Assembly (NCBI GenBank): GCA_903864275.1
Contig: CAIPFE010000010.1
Span: forward strand, 1 to 64,000
DNA: 64,000 nt
From: an uncultured Mucilaginibacter sp.
Lineage (GTDB): Bacteria; Bacteroidota; Bacteroidia; Sphingobacteriales; Sphingobacteriaceae
Reading direction: 5' to 3'
A model generated the notes under the pieces. It was not told the origin of the DNA. It searched no databases and saw only the letters and a list, made by a program, of their open reading frames with translations. Positions 42,486-51,265 of the stretch are shown here, piece after piece (positions within the stretch are counted from its first letter, which is position 1; every line of letters begins with the position of its first letter). Position numbers and translations under genes: made by a program.

Positions 42486-43234
42486 TCGAAGTCAAAAGCA
42501 TTTATAAAACATTTGGCCGGAATGAGGTATTGAAGGATATAAACGCCGTTTTTAAGCCCGGTAAAAACAACCTTATCATAGGCAGTTCCGGTTCAGGGAA
42601 AACTACTTTGCTGAAATGTATTGTCGGTTTACACGAGCCTACCAGCGGCGAAGTACTTTATGATGATGTAAATTTCACTAAGATGCACTTTGAGGGCCGC
42701 GTGCCTATCCGTAAACAAATTGGCATGCTTTTTCAGAATTCCGCTTTGTTCGACTCCATGACTGTAGAGGAAAACATCATATTCCCGCTTAACCTGTTTA
42801 CCGACATGTCGAATTCTGAAAAGCACGACAGGGCAAATTTTTGTCTTAAAAGAGTTAACCTTGAAGGAACTAATAAATTATATCCTTCGGAGTTATCGGG
42901 CGGTATGAAAAAAAGAGTCGGCATTGCCCGTGCCATATCCATGCAGCCAAAATACCTGTTTGTGGATGAGCCTAATTCGGGCCTCGACCCCAAAACCGCC
43001 ATACTCATTGATGAATTGATCAGTGAGCTTACAGAAGAATACCAGACAACCACTGTGATTGTAACCCATGATATGAATTCGGTAATGGGTATTGGCGATC
43101 ACATTATATTTTTAAACGACGGTCAAAAATGGTGGGAAGGAACGAACCACGAGATTGCACATACAAACAATAAAGAATTAAACTCCTTTGTATTCGCCAG
43201 TAAATTTATGCAGGCAGCGCGGGAGAAGCTTTGA
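42482..43234 (+). CDS. mlaF: MlaF family ABC transporter ATPase
   Basis: A 250-residue ABC ATPase. Walker A is IGSSGSGKTTLLKCIVGL (about 36-53), the Q-loop is MLFQNSALFDSMTVEENI, the signature is ELSGGMKKRVGIARAISM (about 138-155) and Walker B is YLFVDEPNSGLDPKT with H-loop VIVTHDMNSV. ELSGGMKKRVGIARA is the variant signature of MlaF proteins. It is translationally coupled to mlaE. The last codon is followed at once by a heptamer array. Confidence 0.94.
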   Translation: MIEVKSIYKTFGRNEVLKDINAVFKPGKNNLIIGSSGSGKTTLLKCIVGLHEPTSGEVLYDDVNFTKMHFEGRVPIRKQIGMLFQNSALFDSMTVEENIIFPLNLFTDMSNSEKHDRANFCLKRVNLEGTNKLYPSELSGGMKKRVGIARAISMQPKYLFVDEPNSGLDPKTAILIDELISELTEEYQTTTVIVTHDMNSVMGIGDHIIFLNDGQKWWEGTNHEIAHTNNKELNSFVFASKFMQAAREKL

Positions 43235-43235
43235 T

Positions 43236-43457
43236 GGTGAGTAGTGAGTGGTGAATAGTGAGTAAGACGTGAGCTGTTTATTACGATAATGGTTTGAGAG
43301 CATTGAGTATATTTGGAAAAAATAATATACAAACGAAAATGCCTCCCACTATTAACTGCTGACCATTCACCACTCACCATTCACCACTCACCATTCACTA
43401 CTGACTAATGACCACTCCCCACTCCCCACTCCCTATTCACCACTCACCACTCACCAT
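43236..43457. repeat. inverted heptamer arrays (GGTGAGT / ACTCACC) around the methyltransferase promoter
   Basis: Left array 43236-43263: four heptamers of form RGTGART. Right array 43362-43452: about thirteen heptamers of form ACCAYTC or CCCACTC. The 98-nt loop between them holds the TATATTTG promoter box at 43308-43315. The right array continues across the methyltransferase start codon and supplies its first 16 residues. Confidence 0.92.
43308..43315 (+). promoter_or_regulatory. -7 promoter box in the loop of the inverted array
   Basis: TATATTTG matches TAnnTTTG. It lies 92 nt before the ATG at 43408, so the right-hand array forms most of the leader and the start of the coding sequence. 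Confidence 0.55.
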
Positions 43458-44334
43458 ACAGCTCCTCACACCAACGCACTGGAAAGATTATGAGCTGATT
43501 GATTGCGGCGATTTTGAAAAACTGGAACGGTTTGGGAATGTGGTATTGATACGCCCGGAGCCTCAAGCGGTGTGGAGCAAAGTTTTAAGCGCCGCGGAAT
43601 GGCAGCGTTTGCATCACATAAAATTTAAAGGCCGCTCGGCAACCTCTGGCGAGTGGTTAAAAAAGAACCAGGCTACGCCCGATCGCTGGTATATCGAATA
43701 TAAAAATCCCGAAGCAAGTATTAAGTTCAGGCTGGCATTAACTTCATTTAAGCACCTCGGCATTTTCCCTGAACAGGCAGTTAACTGGGATTATATCAGC
43801 CAAAGCATAAAAAAATTTAAAACGCCCGAACCAAAAGTGCTTAACCTGTTCGCCTATACGGGCGGCGCTTCGCTTATTGCCCAAGCGGCCGGGGCTGATA
43901 CCACCCATGTAGATTCGATAAAACAGGTGGTTACCTGGGCCCACGAAAACCAGGAGCTTTCAGGTTTAAACAATATACGCTGGGTGGTCGAAGACGCGTT
44001 AAAATTTGTAAAACGGGAGTTAAAACGGGGCAAAAAATATAACGGGATCATCCTTGACCCTCCGGCATACGGCCACGGTCCCAATGGCGAAAAATGGAAG
44101 CTGGAAGATAATATCAATGAGATGATGGGCGATGTAATGCAGTTGCTTGATCCGGATGAGCATTTTATGATCCTGAATACATACTCGCTTGGCTTTTCGT
44201 CGGTTATTATAGAAAACCTGGTAAAGAGCGCTTACCCGCAGGTGCAAAACCTGGAAACCGGCGAACTATACCTCCAGGCAACATCAGGGCCAAAATTGCC
44301 TTTAGGGGTGTTTGGGAAGTTTTGTAAAGTATAA
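43408..44334 (+). CDS. class I SAM-dependent methyltransferase, RlmI-like
   Basis: A 308-residue methyltransferase, probably acting on rRNA. The SAM-binding motif is PKVLNLFAYTGGASLIAQAAGADTTHVD (about 147-174), DALKFVKREL follows and the catalytic segment is GIILDPPAYGHG (about 212-223). The DPPAYG motif and length of about 295-300 fit RlmI/RsmC-like enzymes of Bacteroidota. The first 16 residues (MTTPHSPLPIHHSPLT) come from the heptamer array; homologous sequence begins at about IQLLTPTHWKDYELIDCG. The native start codon is probably lost, as ATA stands where an ATG might be, and the array ATG at 43408 has taken over. That last point is inference. Confidence 0.88.
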   Translation: MTTPHSPLPIHHSPLTIQLLTPTHWKDYELIDCGDFEKLERFGNVVLIRPEPQAVWSKVLSAAEWQRLHHIKFKGRSATSGEWLKKNQATPDRWYIEYKNPEASIKFRLALTSFKHLGIFPEQAVNWDYISQSIKKFKTPEPKVLNLFAYTGGASLIAQAAGADTTHVDSIKQVVTWAHENQELSGLNNIRWVVEDALKFVKRELKRGKKYNGIILDPPAYGHGPNGEKWKLEDNINEMMGDVMQLLDPDEHFMILNTYSLGFSSVIIENLVKSAYPQVQNLETGELYLQATSGPKLPLGVFGKFCKV

Positions 44335-44345
44335 GATAGGTGAAA

Positions 44346-45938
44346 ATGAGGAAATTTAGGCTGTGCTGTTTATTACTGCTTGCTATGACGTCCTGCGTAT
44401 TTGCCCAGCAGCATTTTGATATCATCATTAAAAACGGAAAAATAATAGACGGCACAGGCAACCCCGCGTTTGATGGTGATGTTGGCATAGTTAAAAACAA
44501 GATCATCAGCATTGGCGACCTCTCAAAAAGTAAAGCGGGTAAAATTATTGACGCCACCGGGCTAATCGTTGCCCCTGGATTTATTGATGTGCATACCCAT
44601 ATCGAAGGCGATGAAAAAACAACGCCCACTGCCAATAATTTTATTTACGATGGCGTTACGACCGTAATTACCGGCAACTGCGGCAGTTCAAACACCGACA
44701 TCAGGAAGTATCTTAAATTTTTAGACAGTGCAAAACTTTCAGTGAATGTGGGTACACTGATCGGTCATAACGACGTCCGCCGCGTGGTTTTAGGCGAAGA
44801 GGATGTGAGTCCTGATAAAGCGCAGCTAAAACGGATGGAAGAAATGATTGGGAAAGCTATGCGCGACGGCGCGATGGGATTTTCAACAGGTTTGGAATAT
44901 ACGCCGGGGATATATTCCAAGCCCGACGAAATTGTAGCCCTGGCTAAAGTTGCCGCTAAATATCATGGGGTGTATACCTCGCACATGCGCAATGAATCGG
45001 ATAAGGTTTTTGATGCCATTGCCGAGACTATTGATGTGGGCAGGCAGGCCAAGATCCCGGTAGAAATTTCACATTTTAAAGTTGGTCAGCCAAACCTTGG
45101 CGCTTCGGGGAAAATGTTAGCGATGGTCGACAGCGCCCGTGAAGAAGGCATCGACGTTAACGTCGACCAATATCCGTACACCGCAAGCAGTACCACCTTG
45201 TACATTTTACTGCCCGACTGGCTCAAAGCCGGCGGTACTTCCGAAATAGCTAAAAGATTGAGCTATCCCGGTTTGCACCGTAAAGTGGTTATCGAGATGA
45301 TAAACGATATGAACAGGCGTAAACGCAGCCATTTTGATTATGCTATTGTGGCAAGCTGTTTTTACAACCCGTCATTGAATGGCAAAAGTATTGAACAGAT
45401 CAATATAGAGGCCGGGCGCCCGTCGACCATTCAGAACGAGATAGAAACCATACTTGATATTGTAAAGATGGGCAGCGCCGATATGGTATTTCATAGCATG
45501 AGCGAAACCGATGTTGAAAACATTTTAAAATACCCGCTTACCATGATCATATCCGACTCGGGTATCCGCGAGTTTGGTGTGGGTGTCCCGCATCCGCGTG
45601 GTTATGGCAGCAATGCCCGGGTGCTGGCGCTTTATGTCCGTGAAAAAAAAGTGATCAGCCTCGAAGATGCTGTCCGGAAAATGACTTCCCTGCCCGCGCA
45701 AAAATTTCATCTTACCGGCCGGGGTCTTTTACGACCGGGAATGTACGCTGATATTGTGGCATTTGACGCCAGCACGGTAAAAGATGAGTCGACTTTTGAA
45801 CATCCGCATGCTTACTCAACGGGCTTTAAATATGTTTTGGTAAATGGTTCACTCACTGTTGATAACTTTAAGCACATTGGCACGCGAAAAGGCGTTATTT
45901 TGCACGGCCCCGGTTACACTCAACATCAATCAAAATGA
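44346..45938 (+). CDS. D-aminoacylase / N-acyl-D-amino-acid deacylase
   Basis: A 530-residue amidohydrolase with a signal peptide (MRKFRLCCLLLLAMTSCVFAQ), so it is exported or lipid-anchored (LAMTSC is a possible lipobox). It should remove acyl groups from N-acyl-D-amino acids, for example from peptidoglycan or foreign peptides. The metal-binding motif GLIVAPGFIDVHTHIEGD (about 72-89), GNCGSSNTD and GFSTGLEYTPGIYSKPDEI are family hallmarks, with a further His in YTSHMRNESDKVFDAIAET and in ISHFKVG. GTG 44340 gives two extra residues. The stop overlaps the next start (ATGA). Confidence 0.9.
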   Translation: MRKFRLCCLLLLAMTSCVFAQQHFDIIIKNGKIIDGTGNPAFDGDVGIVKNKIISIGDLSKSKAGKIIDATGLIVAPGFIDVHTHIEGDEKTTPTANNFIYDGVTTVITGNCGSSNTDIRKYLKFLDSAKLSVNVGTLIGHNDVRRVVLGEEDVSPDKAQLKRMEEMIGKAMRDGAMGFSTGLEYTPGIYSKPDEIVALAKVAAKYHGVYTSHMRNESDKVFDAIAETIDVGRQAKIPVEISHFKVGQPNLGASGKMLAMVDSAREEGIDVNVDQYPYTASSTTLYILLPDWLKAGGTSEIAKRLSYPGLHRKVVIEMINDMNRRKRSHFDYAIVASCFYNPSLNGKSIEQINIEAGRPSTIQNEIETILDIVKMGSADMVFHSMSETDVENILKYPLTMIISDSGIREFGVGVPHPRGYGSNARVLALYVREKKVISLEDAVRKMTSLPAQKFHLTGRGLLRPGMYADIVAFDASTVKDESTFEHPHAYSTGFKYVLVNGSLTVDNFKHIGTRKGVILHGPGYTQHQSK

Positions 45939-46993
45939 AAATGAAGCGCATTATTCTTTCCGCAGTATTCCTGTTATCGTCATCACTGCTTTTTTCCAGC
46001 TGCAGCCAAAGCAAAAGCGCCACAAAACCGGCGGCAAAAGATACCGCCAAAAAAGCAGCCGCAGCGGTAAAAGAGGATACTGTTCCTGCCGTCGTCACTT
46101 ATCCGCCGCTGAATAAACATTTGTACGATTCGTTAATGAAAAAACTGGCGAACGGCGACACCACCGGGAAATGGCCGGTAAAAAACGCGCCTTATCCTTT
46201 GCCCGGCGCTATCTTACCCTTTAAGCGCGTTGTGGCCTATTATGGTAACCTGTCTGCTAAAAAGATGGGCATCCTGGGCGAACTGCCGCCAGACGAAATG
46301 TTGGCCAAATTGCATGGAGAAGTAAAGCATTGGGAGAAAGCCGACCCGAAAACACCTGTGCAACCTGCGCTTCATTATATCGCAGTGGTGGCCGCCGGCT
46401 TTCCCGGTAAGGACAACATGTATATCAACCGCATGCCTGATAAAAAAATAGATAGCGCGGTACGACTGGCAAAAAGGGCCCATGCCATACTTTTCCTGGA
46501 TATCCAGGTAGCGTTGAGCAATATCCGCGCGGAATTGCCGAAGTTGGAAAAATACTGGCAAATGCCTAACGTACATTGCGGTATCGACCCTGAATTTTCC
46601 ATGAAGGATGGCACCCATCCCGGCAAAAAAATAGGCACTTACGACGCAGCTGATGTTAACTATGTTTCGGCTTACTTAGCAAACGAGGTGAGGAAATATC
46701 ACCTGCCGCCCAAAATTTTTATTGTGCACCGATTCACGCGTAAGATGCTTAGTAATTATCAAAACATTAAACTTCACCCGGAAATCCAGTTCGTTATGGA
46801 TATGGACGGCTTCGGTCCCCCCGATTTAAAGACCGGCACCTACCGCGATTATATTTTTCACGACCCGGTACAGTTTACCGGCTTCAAACTATTTTATAAA
46901 AATGACTCGTGGTTGCCGCCGCATCACATGCTTACCCCCGAGGAGATTATGAAGATGTACAAACCGCATCCGATCTATATACAGTACCAGTAG
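45935..46993 (+). CDS. lipoprotein of unknown function
   Basis: A 352-residue lipoprotein (lipobox LLFSSC, Cys about 23) with an Ala/Lys-rich linker and a globular domain from about residue 60. Motifs visible are HYIAVVAAGFPGKDNMYINRMPDKKID, HAILFLDIQVALSNIRAELPKLEKYW, CGIDPEFSM, FIVHRFTRKML and VMDMDGFGPPDLK. The run of conserved-looking Asp, His and Glu residues on predicted strands (FLDIQ, GIDPE, VHRF, MDMDG) suggests a TIM-barrel-like or glycoside-hydrolase fold, but I do not recognise a family. It overlaps the D-aminoacylase gene by 4 nt and probably works in the same pathway. Confidence 0.8.
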   Translation: MKMKRIILSAVFLLSSSLLFSSCSQSKSATKPAAKDTAKKAAAAVKEDTVPAVVTYPPLNKHLYDSLMKKLANGDTTGKWPVKNAPYPLPGAILPFKRVVAYYGNLSAKKMGILGELPPDEMLAKLHGEVKHWEKADPKTPVQPALHYIAVVAAGFPGKDNMYINRMPDKKIDSAVRLAKRAHAILFLDIQVALSNIRAELPKLEKYWQMPNVHCGIDPEFSMKDGTHPGKKIGTYDAADVNYVSAYLANEVRKYHLPPKIFIVHRFTRKMLSNYQNIKLHPEIQFVMDMDGFGPPDLKTGTYRDYIFHDPVQFTGFKLFYKNDSWLPPHHMLTPEEIMKMYKPHPIYIQYQ

Positions 46994-47066
46994 GGGAGTG
47001 GTGAGTAGTGAATGGTGAGTAGTAAGACGAAATCGGCTATGAACAATGAACTATCAACTATAAACT
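46993..47066. repeat. two four-heptamer arrays at the oxidoreductase start
   Basis: Array one, 46993-47020: four heptamers of form GGGGAGT/RGTGART, beginning inside the stop codon of the lipoprotein gene and followed by AGTAAGACG. Array two, 47039-47066: four heptamers of form ATnAACN that contain the start codon of the oxidoreductase. Array one shares both its word and its AAGACG flank with 43236-43269. Confidence 0.9.
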
Positions 47067-48028
47067 CCCTCAAATGGGGCATAATAGGCTGCGGGCGGAT
47101 TGCACACCGGTTTGTACAGGGGTTGCAGGAAGTGAAGGGCACGGAATTAGTATCCGTTTGGTCCCGTCGGCCGGAAACAGTTAATAGCTTCGTTGAACAA
47201 TATGGCGGTACGGCTTGTGCATCAGTCGACGAGCTGCTTGCCAGTGATATTGACGCCGTTTATATTGCAACATTGCCCGATAGTCATGCGTCGTATAGTA
47301 TTTCAGCCTTAAATTCCGGCAAACATGTTTTGTGCGAGAAGCCTGCGGCTACCAACCTTTCCATATTAAACCAGGTGCTTGAAGTTGCAAAGGCTCGGAA
47401 GCTGCTTTTCATGGAGGGCATGAAGCCCCCGTTTTTTCCTTTATACAGTAAATTAAAAGAACACCTGCTTACTGACCCAATCGGACCGGTTGGTTATGTG
47501 AGGGCTGGATCATCAGTTGCTGATATCAGCCGCGATCATCCGAATTTTAGTTATGACCTCATCGGCGGCAGCCTGATGCAGATCGGCATTTACGAAGCTT
47601 TTTTGGCTATCGACTGGCTTGGCGCGACGAAACAGGTCCAAGCTTTGGGCAGGTTTGGCGAAACGGGTATTGATATGTTCTCCACCTTTCAAACCGAACA
47701 TGAAAACGGTTACGGCCAATTCTATTGCGGTTTCGACCTGCACGGCAAAGGCGACGCCCTCATCTGCGGCACCATCGGCCATATCACTATCCACAAAAAT
47801 TGGTGGAACCCCGCCCGCGCCACTATCAATTACCTGGATGGCCATATTGTTGAACTTGATGAGCCTTTTATGGCCGGCGGTTTAAATTATGAGATAGAGC
47901 ATTTTTGCGATTTGATCCGCCAAAATAAAACGGAAAGCCCGGTTATCAGCCATGATATGTCAAGACAGATGATAAGTATGCTAGATGAGGCGAGGGCGCA
48001 GGTAGGGTTAAGATTTAAGGGGGAATAA
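47039..48028 (+). CDS. Gfo/Idh/MocA family oxidoreductase
   Basis: A 329-residue NAD(P)-dependent dehydrogenase. The Rossmann motif WGIIGCGRIAHRF (about 13-25), EKPAATN (the conserved EKP, about 100) and the C-terminal alpha/beta domain of the Gfo/Idh/MocA type are clear. Substrate is unknown, usually a sugar or cyclitol. Homologous sequence starts at about LKWGIIG; the preceding residues MNNELSTINS are translated from a four-unit heptamer array. An ATG-like start at 47012 is possible in principle but falls in the preceding array. No promoter box lies in the gap, so it is probably co-transcribed with the lipoprotein gene. Confidence 0.9.
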   Translation: MNNELSTINSLKWGIIGCGRIAHRFVQGLQEVKGTELVSVWSRRPETVNSFVEQYGGTACASVDELLASDIDAVYIATLPDSHASYSISALNSGKHVLCEKPAATNLSILNQVLEVAKARKLLFMEGMKPPFFPLYSKLKEHLLTDPIGPVGYVRAGSSVADISRDHPNFSYDLIGGSLMQIGIYEAFLAIDWLGATKQVQALGRFGETGIDMFSTFQTEHENGYGQFYCGFDLHGKGDALICGTIGHITIHKNWWNPARATINYLDGHIVELDEPFMAGGLNYEIEHFCDLIRQNKTESPVISHDMSRQMISMLDEARAQVGLRFKGE

Positions 48029-48029
48029 T

Positions 48030-48090
48030 TTGATTTCGGATTAACTTCGTTGAGGGCTTCGCCGTTTCGGAATTTCGATTTCGGATTTAT
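48030..48090. repeat. word repeat (TTTCGGATT)
   Basis: TTTCGGATT, TTTCGGAATTT and TTTCGATTTCGGATTT words in direct orientation after the oxidoreductase stop. The same vocabulary fills 25983-26078, but no mirrored arm is present here. Confidence 0.75.
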
Positions 48091-48095
48091 TTAAA

Positions 48096-48269
48096 TTACG
48101 CAGTTTCTTTATCACGACCAATCATGGATACATTCGTTTTCTCCGGGTGTCTTTTATTTTTACTTTTTTGAGACCTTATAAATTCACTGATCGCAATTTC
48201 TTCCTCTTTTGTCAGTGGCTCTTGTCCTCCGATAGAATCAACGTCAAGTTCATTTTTGCTTTGTTTCAT
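48096..48269 (-). CDS. small hydrophilic protein, unknown
   Basis: A 57-residue ORF beginning MKQSKNELDVDSIGGQEPLT and ending RHPEKTNVSMIGRDKETA, with a helix-forming centre KEEEIAISEFIRSQKSK. No membrane segment, no signal peptide. Small acidic proteins with an (L/I)xEEexxISEFI core are found in related genomes, often near toxin-like genes, but no partner is present. It stands alone between the oxidoreductase and the GH2 gene; the support is an open frame with a good start and codon use like its neighbours. Confidence 0.55.
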   Translation of the reverse strand: MKQSKNELDVDSIGGQEPLTKEEEIAISEFIRSQKSKNKRHPEKTNVSMIGRDKETA

Positions 48270-48349
48270 TATGGTTGATTTTTAAAATATTTATCGATTA
48301 GTTTTAATCTGAGTTAGTTTAAATTAAGATAGCTTTAAATCGTAGCGCG

Positions 48350-50812
48350 TTATCTCGATTCCAAAACCACCGTCGCCCCCTGCAAACCATTTGATGTTGC
48401 CGTAAACGTAATACTCCCCGCTTTTTCTTTAGCCTGCACAATTGCCAGCGCCAACCCGTTAAATGCCTTTCGGTAATTAGCCTTAAACGGATCATGGCTA
48501 ACTTCATCGCCATTATCAACACCTGCAATAAAGGCTTCGCCGTTAATTTTAAAGCTAACCAGGTTATCGGCATTGGGCACTAAGTAGCCGTCCCTATCCA
48601 GTATTTTTACGGTGATAAACGACAGGTCTTTGCCGTCGGCTTTTATGTTTTTCCGGTCGGCAATTAGCTCAATTTTGGCTGGCGCGCCTGCGGTGTGTCT
48701 TTCGGCGGTTGCAACCACCTTGCCGTCTTTACGCGATATGGCTTTCAGTGTACCGGGTTCATATTTTACGCGCCACATAATGTGCAGGTCGTCACCGATT
48801 TTCTTTTTGATGCCTAACGATTTGTCGTTTAGGTACAGTTCCACCTCATCAGCATTGTTGTAATAGGCCCATACATCAACCATTTTGCCGGGCTCCCAGT
48901 TCCAGTGCGGGAAAATATGCAGCACAGTTTTATTGGTCCACTCGCTTTGGTACATATAAAATACGTCCTTCGGAAATCCCGCAAGGTCGATAATACCAAA
49001 ATAGGAGCTTCGCGAAGGCCATGAATAAGGCGTAGGTTCGCCCATGTAATCAAAGCCTGTCCAGATAAAAAATCCCGAAAGGAAATCATGTTTTTTCATC
49101 ACTTTCCAGGTGGCTTCATGCGTTGAGCCCCATGGCGGGCGGGTATTGTCATAAGCAGACACGGTATTGCCGGCATTGCCTGTAAATGGTTTATCCCACG
49201 CCGTCGGCCAAATCCTGGTGCTGTCCGAAGGCATCTGGTAATACCCCCGCATTTCAAGGCCCGAAGTTGTTTCGGTGGCAATGAACTTTTTACCGGGGTA
49301 TCGTTCATGAAATGCTGCATAATCATATTCATGGTAATTATACCCGATCAGGTCAAGCGCACCGGACTCGATAATTTTATTGCCCTTGCCGGGATTATCA
49401 TTAGCGGCTGTGATTGGCCTTGTTTTGTCAAGACTGTGAACGATGCCGGCAAGTTCCGGCGCGAGGCGCAGGGCGCTCGTATCACGCTGCTGGGGTATCT
49501 CGTTACCAATGCTCCAGATAAATACGCTGGGGTGGTTGCGGTCGCGCAGTACCTGGTCTTCAAGGTCGCGTTTGTGCCATTCTTTAAAATATAAATGGTA
49601 ATCGTATTTTACTTTTTGTACTTCCCAGCAATCAAAAGCTTCATCCATTACAATAAAACCCATTTTGTCGCAAAGGTCAAGTAACTCCGGTGCAGGTGGG
49701 TTGTGCGAGGTGCGGATAGCGTTGCAGCCCATAGCCTTCAGCATTTGCAGCTGGCGTTCCAGGGCGCGGGTATTAATAGCCGCGCCAAGACTGCCTAGAT
49801 CGTGGTGATCGCAAATGCCCAATATTTTCATCGGCTTGCCGTTTAGCGAGAAACCTTTGTCGGCATCGAAATTAAAGTAGCGGATGCCAAAAGTGGTGGT
49901 ATATTCATCAGCCAGGATTTTTTTCCCTTCCTCTGTAAAATTATATACACGTGTGACAGCAGTATAAAGGTAAGGCCGATCTGTTGACCATAGCTTGGGG
50001 TTGAGGATATGGAACTTTTCATTGATAATATGTAGGGAGTCTGGTTTAGTTGTAGGTGCGGTTAATGTAACAGTCGTGCGAGACTTAGTGGGCGGAAATA
50101 AGACTTCCTTTCCGTCGCCATCATATATTGTCGTTTTGATGGAATAAGAGATTGCTTTAATTTTGATTTCAGCAGTGACTGTTGCAGATTGCTCACTCAC
50201 ATCGCTTGTTGTAAAATAAGTTCCCCAATGATCCACAGCTATTTTACTGGCAGTCACCAGCCAAACATTCCTGTAAATACCCGAACCCGAGTACCATCGC
50301 GAGTTTGGTTGAACCGAATTATCAACTTTAACGGCGATAGTATTTTTGCCGCCAAAGTTTAAATATGGCGTCAATTCATATCTGAACGAGATATAGCCAT
50401 TTGGCCTGAAACCCAAATGATGCCCGTTTATCCAAACATCGCTTTTCTGGTAAACGCCATCAAAATCAATATAAACCAATTTGTTTTTTGAGGAAGCCGG
50501 AACGGTAAATGTTTTGCGATACCAGCCGATGCCGCCGGGCAGGGCGCCGCCTTCGGGGGTAGCCGGGTTATCCTGGCTAAATTTTCCTTCAATGCTCCAG
50601 TCGTGCGGCAGGTTAAGCAGGCGCCAGCCCGCATCATTTAGGCTTGCTTTTTCACCGTTTTTTATATCACCTAAATTGAAATGCCAGCCTTTATCAAAAT
50701 CGGCGACAGTGCGGCCATCCTGACCGAAACCTTTTAAAGTAAACAGCAACGCGGTCAGCGACAAGCAAAACAATTTAGCCGCCTTTTGCAAAAAAGCCTT
50801 GTGAAATAACAT
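48350..50812 (-). CDS. glycoside hydrolase family 2 protein (beta-galactosidase type)
   Basis: An 820-residue secreted glycosidase. The signal peptide (KLFCLSLTALLFTLKGFGQ) fits a start at ATG 50812; an upstream ATG at 50848 adds twelve residues. Domains in order are the GH2 sugar-binding fold (about 30-180), the immunoglobulin-like fold, and the TIM barrel with CDHHDLGSLGAAINTRALERQL and the acid/base Glu in FIWSIGNEIPQQ (about 435-446), the nucleophile Glu probably in KKFIATETTSG (about 517-527), then a DUF4982-like domain and a bacterial Ig-like end. No SusCD or other carbohydrate genes flank it. Beta-galactosidase, glucuronidase or mannosidase specificity cannot be told apart by eye. Confidence 0.93.
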   Translation of the reverse strand: MLFHKAFLQKAAKLFCLSLTALLFTLKGFGQDGRTVADFDKGWHFNLGDIKNGEKASLNDAGWRLLNLPHDWSIEGKFSQDNPATPEGGALPGGIGWYRKTFTVPASSKNKLVYIDFDGVYQKSDVWINGHHLGFRPNGYISFRYELTPYLNFGGKNTIAVKVDNSVQPNSRWYSGSGIYRNVWLVTASKIAVDHWGTYFTTSDVSEQSATVTAEIKIKAISYSIKTTIYDGDGKEVLFPPTKSRTTVTLTAPTTKPDSLHIINEKFHILNPKLWSTDRPYLYTAVTRVYNFTEEGKKILADEYTTTFGIRYFNFDADKGFSLNGKPMKILGICDHHDLGSLGAAINTRALERQLQMLKAMGCNAIRTSHNPPAPELLDLCDKMGFIVMDEAFDCWEVQKVKYDYHLYFKEWHKRDLEDQVLRDRNHPSVFIWSIGNEIPQQRDTSALRLAPELAGIVHSLDKTRPITAANDNPGKGNKIIESGALDLIGYNYHEYDYAAFHERYPGKKFIATETTSGLEMRGYYQMPSDSTRIWPTAWDKPFTGNAGNTVSAYDNTRPPWGSTHEATWKVMKKHDFLSGFFIWTGFDYMGEPTPYSWPSRSSYFGIIDLAGFPKDVFYMYQSEWTNKTVLHIFPHWNWEPGKMVDVWAYYNNADEVELYLNDKSLGIKKKIGDDLHIMWRVKYEPGTLKAISRKDGKVVATAERHTAGAPAKIELIADRKNIKADGKDLSFITVKILDRDGYLVPNADNLVSFKINGEAFIAGVDNGDEVSHDPFKANYRKAFNGLALAIVQAKEKAGSITFTATSNGLQGATVVLESR

Positions 50813-50861
50813 AACGGGTTTATTTAGGATTAACTGTAAACAGGACACTAAATTAGGGATT

Positions 50862-50905
50862 AATTATTGAATTAGTGAATTGTTGAATTAGTGATTGGAT
50901 TATGT
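50862..50905. repeat. word repeat (GAATTAGT)
   Basis: Octamers of form GAATTAGT/GAATTGTT/GATTGGAT in direct orientation, in the divergent region between the GH2 gene and the DUF2442 gene. Confidence 0.7.
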
Positions 50906-50977
50906 AGTTTTTAATGGCTAGTTATAAATGTCTTAATTTTTTGTACTTTTATTATTATAAATGAGATAAAGTAAACT

Positions 50978-51265
50978 ATGAAAGTTGTAAACGTTCACCC
51001 ATTGCCTGACTACAAATTGCAGGTTTCATTTGATGATGGCGTTTCGGGACTTATTGACCTGAAAACTTACATTGAACACGGGATCTTTTCAGTTTTACAA
51101 AATGAAGATTCATTTAACAAGGTATATACCAATGGTTATTCAATAGCATGGAATGATGACCTGGAAATTGATTCTTTAGCTATTTATGCAGAGGTATTAA
51201 AAAAAGATCCCGAAGATATCCTTGCCGAAAATTTAAAGTATGCCTACAAATTAGCACTTTCTTAG
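50978..51265 (+). CDS. DUF2442 domain protein
   Basis: A 95-residue protein of the DUF2442 family, beginning MKVVNVHPLPDYKLQVSFDDGVSGLIDL and including the motif YSIAWNDDLEIDSLAIYAEV (about 69-88), typical of this family. The function is unknown; the family often pairs with DUF4160 genes and is suspected to be part of a toxin-antitoxin-like unit. Here a DUF4160 gene follows. The last five residues (KLALS) exist only because of a one-base frameshift relative to the ancestral frame. Confidence 0.88.
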   Translation: MKVVNVHPLPDYKLQVSFDDGVSGLIDLKTYIEHGIFSVLQNEDSFNKVYTNGYSIAWNDDLEIDSLAIYAEVLKKDPEDILAENLKYAYKLALS

